A DNA stretch of 64,000 nucleotides from Saururus chinensis (taxonomy: Eukaryota; Streptophyta; Magnoliopsida; Piperales; Saururaceae). Numbering within the stretch: the first letter of the stretch is position 1; every line of letters begins with the position of its first letter. The DNA is taken from positions 18,163,968 to 18,227,967 of the forward strand of contig CP141141.1 of assembly GCA_035235625.1 (NCBI GenBank). Direction: 5' to 3'. Position numbers and translations under genes: made by a program. This document shows positions 54,491 to 64,000 of this stretch, one piece after another. Below the pieces are notes generated by a model, which was not told the origin of the DNA, did not search any database, and saw only the letters and a program-made list of their open reading frames with translations.

Positions 54491-56239
54491 ATATAAATTA
54501 TGGTAAATTGCCTTACATTTGATGGCTTTCTTTTAGATTTTTCGCACTTGCTTTTGGGATAACATTTTTAGATCTTCCCTATTGGCAAACCAAGTGGGTG
54601 GTCAAATTGTTGTTACTCATGATTGTTTCACTGCCCATGAGGAATTGACTAACATTGGAAACAGTCAATTGGAAACAGAATCATTTGAATTGCCATCAAT
54701 GTCAAAGTTTTTAAGAAAGAAAGCTACACCAAGGCAACTGGTGGGTTATCGGCGAGATGGAGGAGATAATTGTACTAGCACCGACACACATTGGCACATA
54801 GGTGAGCAACTAGTGGGTTATCTACAGTGAGGTCGACGTGTCAATAAGGCATAGATGAGGAGGGCTACACCAAGGCAACCCATTGTTGGTATGGGGTTCG
54901 GCACATCGGTGAGTCATTGATGGTCTTCAATGACCCGGTTGACACGTTAGTGAGTCTACTGACATTAAGTTGGTTTTGGGTAGTTTATAGTAGAAAATAC
55001 TATGTGTTAAGCTATTATTATGAGGAATGATAGCATGATATGCATGATTATGTGATGATATGATTATTGATATTTTGGTATAAATACCTTGTTGTCTAAA
55101 AATCCTTCTGATGGATCGCACCCTGACTGATGTATAAAGACACTTAAGGACAAATGATTTGACTATTTGGGTGGCTCCTCAAGTAAGTCTTTAGCTATAT
55201 AACGAAAGGGTTTTATATGAAATAGGATTAAGGTCTTCCGACTCTCAAAGAGTAGGTTATATAGAGTTGCTGCTCCGGACTGGGAGTTAGGTTCGAATAG
55301 ACTATAGTATTGAAAGTCCCTAGCAATGCAAAACAAGATGTTTTAACGGTCATGATAGTTAAGATATCAACTACATGGGTTCATGAGACCTTGTGGGCCT
55401 TAGCTTTATAATATTGATGGAGCAGGTAGACCTTAGAAGAATTGAAGTCTGAGTGTGAGTAGTTCATGGTCTAATGAGGTATGATTGAACTTTGAGATGT
55501 AACTACCATGTCATAGAGAACCTTTATGGCTTACACTTATAGAGCAAGCGACTCCTAGGTAAGGTCACGGTATTGATTTGAGATCATATGAAAGTATTTA
55601 CGAATGATAATACTTATTCTTCTTATGTTTGATCATGTTGATGTTTGCTATTGAAATTAAAGTTGTTGATCATTAGAAGATGTAGTATAATCATGTATAT
55701 TAACATTTCATAATACTTGTTTAGCCATCTCTCTGGTTATATTTGTATACTCAACGTCCTTGTGATACAGGTTCATCGGAGGAATAGCCGAGTGCGAATC
55801 ATCGTGTGAGGAAAGGAAGATCAAGACTTAAATAGCTTGTATGGTTTGTATTCGAACATAGGCACGTGAATGCCAATTACTTATGGTTGTGTATATTATA
55901 GATCATGACATGTACTCAGGCAAAAACTTGTATGTTGTAGTGTGTATATTAAAAAACGAGTGGATCACCCCAAGATAGATTTGTCTATATTTGACAAAAA
56001 GTTTTGAAAAATTCAATTTCATTGATTTATTATGAGAAAATGAGATAAAAAATCTTGGGGCGCGACACTACTCAACCAGTCGGGCTCACCAATGATAGTT
56101 CAAAGGCGAATATGGTAGCATATATAATAGTTTTATTAGTACATAGTTGCTAACTTCCCCTTTGTTGTGCAATTAATTTTTTTAGTAATAGTGTGATTAA
56201 TTATTTCTAAATAATAGTGAGTTTATAAGACTAGTATCT
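54491..56239. other. Repeat-like region with a possible LTR end
   Basis: No gene recognised. AAATCTTGGGGCGCGACA at 56050-56067 looks like the CA-terminating end of a plant LTR (compare ATCCGGGTCGTGACA at 50193), but I could not find the matching TG end or a target duplication. Confidence 0.35.
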
Positions 56240-57551
56240 ACCTGGGTTGTTAATGAGCCAGAGTATCCTCTGCTCGGCTTGAATAGGGCTTGATTAGAAT
56301 GAGGCTCGGCTCAAGGCTCAAGCTGAAGCTCGAACTCAAACATGCTCTAATTGAGTTCGAACCTTAGCCTGATTGACTCGATTGGACTTGTAGTATGCTC
56401 GAACTTGACTCATACTTGGCTTGAGCTAGGCCTGAACTCAAACTTAAATGTAATTATGAAATTAATGTATATATAAAATAAATAAACATATATATGTATA
56501 TGTACACATTATAAATAATTTAAATATGTATTTATAACATATGTATAAAAACAAGTATACACATGCATTTATAGCATCTATAACGTATATACACATGTAT
56601 CATTTTTGTATAATATATCCTTATTAATTTGTAATGGATGTATAATTTTTATGTATTGACGCGTGTCACGTATGATATAATATATATGTCTTTAAAAGTA
56701 AAAAATCTGGAGATATTAATATATATACAAGCATTCACTACACATATGATGTGTGTTTAAATTCATATTATCAAAAAATTAGAACTAAATAAAATATTTA
56801 AGCATATCTAAGTATATTAATTTCAACGTAATACCAAACTAAGGTACCCAAGAACTCTTCCAAAGTTTGAAATAATAAATGAGAAGATGACTTAAGGTCA
56901 TAATTCCTAACCCAAAAACAAGAACTATGAAAAAAGGACACAACTGGTTTACAAATTGTTTCTCTTTGTGGATGTACTTTTGAATTTTTTTGGAGGAATA
57001 TCAAGGGTAAAAAATAGTTGTTTTATGTGGGGTTTTATATCTTATTGAGTGATTTATATACATATAATTAAAAAGAGGAAAATACGGGGAAGTAGGTGTT
57101 AATGTTGCCTATGTGGGTTTCTATTTTTTGCATCTTTTTGAGTGATTATGCGTGTAAAGAGAAGAAGATGGTAATGTTGTCTTTTTAGAGGATCTATAAC
57201 TAAAGCTCATTTGTCATACTTTTCTTCTTTCCTAATGATTATAGTCAATTGTTTAATGTGTAGTTTTATTTTTATTGAAGCTTGTTTATTACTATTTAAT
57301 ACTAAAAGCATATTATTGTGTGGGATAGTTCATATGCTTTAAATTTAGATTAGCTTTATTTTATTTTATTTTTGTTTGAGCTTAGTTCGCACTTAGGCTT
57401 ATGATTCACTTATTGATGTTTGAGGTCAAGCTCGAGCTTGAGCTAGAAAATTCGAGCTTGCTTGAGCTTGGAGCCAAGCTTGACTAGTTCGATTTCAAGT
57501 TGAACAAGCCCAATACTCGACTCGGCTTGGCTTGTTAATAGTTAACACCCC
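56240..57551. mobile_element. hAT-like non-autonomous element
   Basis: Left end GGGTTGTTAATGAGCC and right end, read in complement, GGGGTGTTAACTATTAACAAGCC, are imperfect inverted repeats. Subterminal GAGCTTGAGC/GCTCGAAC words follow on both sides. Octamers TAGTATCT (56232-56239) and TAGTATGT (57552-57559) match at seven of eight bases. The AT-rich interior does not encode a transposase. Confidence 0.65.
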
Positions 57552-60500
57552 TAGTATGTATCATATCATTTATGTATAATTATCAATTTGTTGGTGAACA
57601 CCTAGAAACAAATCATTTTAAAATAATTAAGTAAGAAATACATTGATGTAGAATGATTTGGATGTTGATTACTATTATAATGCAAGTTATGTTATTTCAG
57701 TATCAAGAGCATTATAAGCTCACTCAAATAATTGTAGTTGTGGTTTGAATTTTAAATGTTTTCTCGTTAATTGAGATAAATAGAGAACTATAGCCTTTTG
57801 TTGTTACTTGCTTAGAGTATTCGTGTCCCCACCCAAACAAAATTTGAAATAAAAAGTGTACAACCTCCACACTATTGGCCACCTAGAGGGATTATATTCT
57901 GATTTAATGAATGCCCGAGATGTGTGGCCATTGTACATGCTTGATGAGCCACTAGTTGCTCTAAGAGGCCGGTAGGCCTGCCCCTATAAAATCCTAAGGA
58001 TCCAAGCACCTCTCTTTTCCAAAACAAAAGAAATAAAGATATAAAATACTCAACTACCAAAGTTTTATTTTTATTATACCTAAAATATTTCTATTTTATC
58101 CAACATGGCCCTATTTCAAAATTTCATATATGTTATACTCATTGAATTACTAAAATCCAATGCTACCCTTTTATAATGTATATACATACCCCGATGTTAT
58201 GGGTTCCTCATGTCTTACCATATTGTTAGCCCACCCATAACATGGCCCTAGTGTTGTGGGGCCAATATTGTGGCCCTCATGTGTTGTGGGACCCTCATGT
58301 TGTAAGTCTACTATTATGTGGGCCTACTATGTTGTTTGTCAAGGACATTGCAGACCTATGATGTGGGACCATGATGTTCTATCATTTTATAAGATTTACA
58401 ATGTTGTAAAATTACTTTTGCTTTCATTAAAAATAGACGGATATTATTGGGTTTTAATGTTTCAATGGGTATAGTAGATATAAAAATTTAAAATAAGGGT
58501 GCGTTGGATGTAACAATATTCTATTGGTATAATGGAAATAAAAGTTTAAAATTTGGGTATTTTAGTTATTTTCCCCCAAAAAATTTATAGGTATATCAAT
58601 ACATCTTCCGTGTTATTTAATTTTGAGGGCAAACTGCATGCTATGTACCATGCACCTAGGCTTGATTATTTGACTACCATAGGGCCATCCTCCTCTAATG
58701 ATAACATTGTGATCCAACAAATTATTAGTGTGACGACTAGAACAACGACTCGATGTTTTGGTTTTGAAACCATTGTTCATTGACTGCTTATAGGTATTAT
58801 ATTCCGACTTATAAGGTACATCTCATTAAAAAAACATTGTGCCAAATACTCCCTCCATTCCACACACATATTTGTCAAAGGATTGCCAAATGATTTTATA
58901 AAATTTATGTTTCTGCTCGATTTCATTCAAAAAATGAATTTAAGAAGATTCAAGGTGTCACAGCCATAACACTCACTAGGCTTCAATCAATATACATAGA
59001 CATCTCTTTTCATAACAGTGTAGCCTACATGTGCTTCCTCAGATGTAATACATTGTAATAAGCCAAATTTTTTTCCTTGCGGTTCTTTATATACTTTTTT
59101 GGGGAAATTGATTGCTTTGTTAGTCTTAATTATCTTTTCCTTGATATTTGTGTGCTTGGTGTCATTCTCAGCCTGGGTCGTAAGTGGAAATGGTTTTGCG
59201 CATTTTTGAGGGTTCAACATGTAATTTAGGGTTTTGCCTCCTATTTTAAGGCCTTGACACTTGTGAGAGGGCTCTTGGGTGAAAAACAGTTTTATGGTAA
59301 GGCGTGGGCTTATGTGGGCTTGTGGGGGGCTCTCGCGCTAGGTAAGGAAGTTTAGGTGAGTGGTTTAAAGGTACAATGCGAGAAGAGGGTGTTTTTAAAA
59401 AAAATGAAAAGAAAAAGTAAAGGGCAAAACACCAAACACATATCGCATTCTCCTTTATTTTTGCCTGGTGGAAAAGAGAAAGCACCGCCCTCTTCGTGGT
59501 CTCTTGATGACATGCCACCACTGCATCTCCACGAAAAACCTTCTATCCAGCAGTCACTAGCTGGGTGGCTCCACCCTGGGTTGCGGGCCCTCCCCTTTTC
59601 CTTTGCCCGACTACCATGCAACTCCCCTTCTTTGAATCATGACTATTGGTGGGGCATCACAACAGCCCCACCACATGAGCCCTGCCACCACAACGATGTG
59701 GCCTTGTCCTGGGCCACCGTCACGCTATCCCCTCCGCTATTTTCCATTTGTCGACTGCTTCTCCTCTTTTCTCTTTGTTTTGGCAAAAACCGCAACTATA
59801 TTTAGCAAAAGCCGCCGCCGCGAGCTGTTTTTGACCAGTCATAGCTCCGCCACCCTACCCTTGGCCTTGATCTACCTCCTCACAGTCCCTTTTCTCCTCT
59901 CTAATGTTGTTTCACCACCTCACCCCTTTGTTTGTTAAAAATTGACCCGTACAGCACAAGGACATACTGTTTGGTGGCCAATCTGCCTCGCTTGCGGCTG
60001 GTGTCCACCACCATTACTCTTGTCTCCTCCTCAGTGCTATACCACGTACCCACACCCGCAACCACTCAACAACCCTTTTTGGGCACGTGTGCACCCCTGA
60101 TCGCCCCTTGTGTGCATCGTGGGAGGTGTTCGGACATCAGGCACCGATTTGTGACCAACCACAAATATTTTTCACACAAGGCAGCCCCTTTTCTCCGTAG
60201 GCGGTACTTTGGACACCAGATTCATCACCAATGCCAATACCATGTTACGCCCTTATATCAAACTTGCTCGGGTGATGAGGTAAAAGACTTTGAACCCCAT
60301 AATTCCATTTTAGCGTGCTTATATGGTAGAATACATGCTAGAACCAAGGTAATTAAATGCATAATGCCATCTGATGGTAATGATGTCGAGTGTATTAGCA
60401 TGGCATTAGATCACACAAATGAGAACCAATTGGTCCACTTAATAGCTGATGAATTATATACTATTCATATATTAATAAAGAGAATTATAATAATGTTGGT

Positions 60501-62604
60501 TAATTAAATTGGCCGAATACGTACGTTGTGAATTATTTGCATGTTGGTTAATTAGATTAGTTGAATGCCTATGTCATGATTTATCCTCATTTTAGTTAGA
60601 ATGATCGACTGAAGGTCTACACAATAAATTACATTCATGCTAGATGGATGGGGTGTTGACATGATTGTTAGAAGAATTATGTGTATGCTATCTGCGGACC
60701 ATAAGGTGTGTTAGAAGGTTTATGCGTGGAATGTGGTAGCGAACTATGAGTGGTTATGCATATGATGATGATGAGTGTGTATCTAACAAGTTACAATCAG
60801 TTTGGACAAGATCGAACTTTGGAGTAACAAGTACAAGGCTTCAAGGCTAATTGGATAGATGGACTTAGTTTTGGAGCTTAGTTAGAGGACTATAGCTAGT
60901 AAGACTATATATCATAATTGTACCTACATAAGTAAAAATTATAAATCTGAACATAATGGAAATAAGTAGGTTAATAGTAGGAATTGAGGCCTTAGCTAGT
61001 TGGACATATTGAATTCCATGTCTATTCACTTGTGAGATCGACGTAGTACTCACCCTTTGGGGTGTTGTCTTGGATCTATGTTCAAGCTCAAACATTTGTT
61101 GCTATATTGAGAGCACCGTAAGTTTTCGGCCCAAGTGTGGCAGCATATGTTTTCCGCCCAAGAGTGACACTATTAATTTTTCACCCAAGAGTGGCACTGT
61201 AAGACTTCTGCACTTAGTTGTCACTCTATGGCCCCAGAGAGTGGGCATTTGCATGCTCAGGTAAGTAGTATCATAGATTTACTCTTACGTGTTTCAACCA
61301 GTGCCCCATGAGCATTGGTGTACCTTGCATTCATAATCATTCTCGCTTATAGGTTCCTCCCACCATAGTGGCATTCATTCCTTACGATATTAGAGCTAAT
61401 TAATGTGTAAGTAGCTCTAGTTGTCATTTGTAAGTGTAAGGTAGTAAGTGTAAGATTGTAAGTTTAAGTGGTAAGTGCGAGATAGTAAGAGTGAATCTGT
61501 AAGGTTTGGAGGAAGTGTAAGGCTTGTCCTAAGGCTATGTTTTCTTACTCTCTTGGTTTTATTGCGTGCTACTATCATGTGAAGCAACTTTTGTGTGGAC
61601 TTTTTGGGTTCATTGATTAGAATTCTCCTACTAGGTATGAAAATACTTATTTTCCCTTCCCCTAATCTCCAAATACTCTCGAGACTTCTATGGGTCCTAG
61701 TTGAAGAGCTTCATTGGTAGGATCTGGTGTTTTGAGGATTCACATATTGACTTCAGGTCGATTTTTTACTGTGCAATTTTTTTGTTTCTTTTATACCATG
61801 ACCTATTGTAACATTTTGATGAATGCATGTATTAAGTGAGATGAGAGCCTTTACGTGTATTATTTTGGACTTATACAAAGATTGTTTTCTTATGTTTGGA
61901 CTGTTATGGAACTTGTACTCAGCTATGCTTGGGGAAAATTTATGTTAAGCCCATGGCCATGACACTTATGTTTTATGCGTTTGTTGATACATGGCTGAGA
62001 TGATTAAATGATGGGTTTTAACTAATTTATTGGTGTTATGTGTTTGTGTGGATTTGAAGTGAATGTGTCTGTGTAGATTTGATGTAGATGTATGAGAATT
62101 ATAAAAATGTTTTTACAGGTTTCAAATTTTCATCAATTTTCAGAGAAGTGGAAGCAAACTACTAAGTCTTCGGAGCTGGAAGATGTGAAGACCCGGAGAA
62201 AAGAAGGAGAGAAGAGGAAGCAAACTGGGAAAACAAAAATATGGGGAAGAAGAACCTACCCAAGAGGAGGAAAAATCACTGTGAGATGATGTCTTACAAG
62301 AGAAGAAGAAGAAGACATCTTTTTCCTGGGTCGAGCGACCGATCTGGCATGTTTTTCCCGTCGGCTTGTGATATAATGAAAGAGAGGGTAGTTAAGTCAA
62401 AGTCTTTCACACACTTACAAGTTCCCACGTGAGCACGTCTACTTTGGTAAATAGTAGAAACTTGCTCACACTTCGGTTATTTGACCAAAGTAGGAGTCTA
62501 CTTTGGTCAATTCCTCAAAAGAGTATCATAAACTTATTTTTCCTTCCCATTGAAGTGGGTTACTCATTCAATTAAAACTACTATTTTTTCAAATATAGCT
62601 ATTA
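57552..62604. other. Region without recognised genes
   Basis: Several open frames occur, the longest 191 codons at 59932-60507, but none shows a motif I recognise and the codon pattern is not convincing. A block at about 58190-58520 is rich in TTGTGGG/CCCTCATG words. ACTCCCTCCATTCC at 58855 is a lone Stowaway-like end. The segment near 61060-61260 carries a short tandem repeat. Confidence 0.4.
61113..61220 (+). repeat. 27-bp imperfect tandem repeat, four units
   Basis: Units begin GCACCGTAAGTTTTCGGCCC, GCAGCATATGTTTTCCGCCC, ACACTATTAATTTTTCACCC and GCACTGTAAGACTTCTGCAC, each exactly 27 bp. Confidence 0.85.
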
Positions 62605-62815
62605 ATATGGGACAAAGGAAAAAATATATAAATAATATTAAAAAGTAATAATTACCAAAAGAGCACTTGGCTAGAAATATTTACCGAAATAGTTTGGCTT
62701 TTATCATGCAGGCATCAGCTAGGTGTTGGCGCCTATGTGGATTTAAAAAAAAATGTTGAAAGGACAATTCAAGCACTCTTATATTTCAAGTTGAAGGACG
62801 AAATCAACGTTATAT
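62605..62815. repeat. Single terminus of the same Mutator family
   Basis: Diverged text AATAATATTAAAAAGTAATAATTACC, TATTTACCGAAATAGTTTGG, GTTGGCGCCTATGTGG and AAGGACGAAATCAACG appears in the outer-to-inner order of the left TIR of the family at 30464. No second end is seen before the window ends. Confidence 0.5.
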
Positions 62816-63269
62816 TACTCGACTTGACCCCCACCCTCGCCTTTCGCTTTCTGCCCATCTTTAGTTCCTCTTCTGCCCCTCTTTATGTCCCTCTCTGGCA
62901 CAATCCTTGTCCATGAAACCCTAGCTCCCATCCTCCTTGATTTCCTCTCTAGGTTGTGCCGGTGTTGAAATTCCTTTGGATTATCATATATGTGATTTTG
63001 ATTGTTAAGAGTATAACTTTTAAAAAAACGTTCACTTTAGAAATCAACGTCCCATAGCTTAGAAAAACTCTTCACATGAACTGACAAAGAAAAAAGATTG
63101 TTAAACTTGTTAAGAAAGATGTACTTTCTGTATATGTAGTACTACGACGGCTAAGATTTTTTTTTATATAAACAAGTAAAAAAAAAGCTCCACATTTGAT
63201 ACATTAAATGAACCACATACAAAGAACAGAGAAAACAGTTTCAATATAAATAAAAAAAATTACCTAATT

Positions 63270-63880
63270 TGAACACGAAGATCGCTCTAAAAGTGTTAGC
63301 TATCTTTTTAAAGGTGTCACAAATAGTTATTTGTTACATATTTAAAAATGTGAAAATGGTTATTAATGACGTTTTTAAAAACATCGTAAAAAATTAGTAA
63401 TGGCATTTTAAAACATATCGTAAAAAATTATTAACAATGAAAATAAAATTCTTTTAAATAATTGTTAATGACATTTTAACTAGTGTCGCAAATATTTATT
63501 AGCAAGAAATAAAATTCTCGTAAATAGATATGAACGATAGAAAGAAAAATGTCATAAATAATTATTAAGGATGTTTTTAAAAGTGCAACAAATTATTATT
63601 AAAGGCGAAAATAATTGTCTCAAATAGGTATTAACGACAAAAATAAGTGTTGCAAATAGTTATTAACGAGACATAAAAAAAAACATTGCTAATATGTACT
63701 TTTTGCGACATTTTTAACATCGTCATTATGTAGTCACGTGGAAGTATTATCGACGTTTTTTGTAACACTTTTTTAACTAATAATCGCACTTTATTATGCA
63801 GTTAATAGACTTTTTTTAATAATTGCACTTTATTAGTTTTTATAACGTCATTAATAATTTTTTATAATGTTTTTATGATC
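63270..63880. repeat. Degenerate subterminal-type repeat array
   Basis: A word close to TTAACGACGTTTTTAAAA, its complement-like TTTTAAAAACATCGTAAA, and GTCGCAAATAGTTATTAA recur about every 50-60 bp in both orientations. This resembles the subterminal repeats of plant CACTA elements, but no CACTA terminus or transposase lies in the window. Confidence 0.5.
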
Positions 63881-64000
63881 GTCATTAATAAGTATATTAT
63901 GTTTACTTGTAGGTCATGGTCGAACTTGGTCAATGTGTAGAGAGGATTATTTTGTTTGCCGTAGTGGAATTAAATATAAAATCTTCATTGTCAACATGAA

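Noticed and set aside
59932-60507. 191-codon plus-strand open frame
   Set aside because: No recognisable domain, abnormal composition, no supporting splice or promoter context; the sequence looks like repeat DNA. Not called as a gene.
61000-61260. Repeat array considered as CRISPR
   Set aside because: The units are contiguous without unique spacers, and the context is plant nuclear DNA.
1-64000. tRNA or rRNA genes
   Set aside because: tRNA-like words were found only as primer binding sites of LTR elements (10241, 14675, about 19002, about 19402); no cloverleaf was seen.
62605-64000. Complete Mutator-like element at the right edge
   Set aside because: Only one terminus of the family is visible, and no partner end or coding part occurs before the window ends.

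Overview
This is a stretch of a plant nuclear genome, almost certainly from a flowering plant. The reasons are long AT-rich introns with GT-AG borders, one clear intron-rich plant gene, and plant-type mobile elements throughout (Ty3/gypsy and non-autonomous LTR elements, a TRIM, Stowaway-like and Harbinger-like MITEs, hAT-like elements, Mutator-like elements with SWIM and plant mobile domains, and LINE debris). I cannot name the species. I saw no tRNA, rRNA or CRISPR array.

Minus strand, 1909-29611: one apparently intact 11-exon gene for a DnaJ/TPR co-chaperone-like protein of about 1557 residues. All eleven exons join in phase. Exon 1 (29611-26592) encodes about 1006 residues of low-complexity, nucleoporin-like sequence with repeated FVFGA and EM-KLNIG motifs. 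Exons 2-8 encode TPR repeats. Exons 8-11 encode a J domain with HPD. The introns are inflated by mobile DNA. Intron 10 (2092-12143) holds LINE debris, a TIR element and a dead gypsy pol. That pol is split by a hAT-like element, which itself contains a complete gag-protease-only LTR element. Intron 9 holds an LTR element whose 5' LTR carries a MITE. Intron 6 holds a TRIM.

29612-41600: the 5' flank, a GC-rich palindrome, then a TIR element whose interior is a (CT)n block followed by a (GA)n block. Next come two tandem copies of one exon of the uricase-pathway gene TTL (OHCU decarboxylase), then the 3' exons of a plastid FtsH/M41-like (VIR3-type) gene. The last exon of that gene is split by a 1.86-kb solo-LTR-like insertion with a 5-bp target duplication.

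41600-50200: a decayed Mutator-like element with a transposase lacking its catalytic core, an adjacent plant-mobile-domain (PMD) gene with stops, and a right TIR of the same family as the 30.5-31.5 kb element. It is followed by a 3.03-kb solo LTR with two minisatellites and a perfect 5-bp target duplication.

50200-64000: an F-box pseudogene, a small broken coding remnant, a hAT-like element with a near-perfect 8-bp target duplication, repeat-rich DNA without a recognisable host gene, one more Mutator-family terminus, and a degenerate array that resembles CACTA subterminal repeats. The only gene I consider likely to be functional is the DnaJ/TPR gene. The rest is a record of nested insertion and gene-fragment decay.
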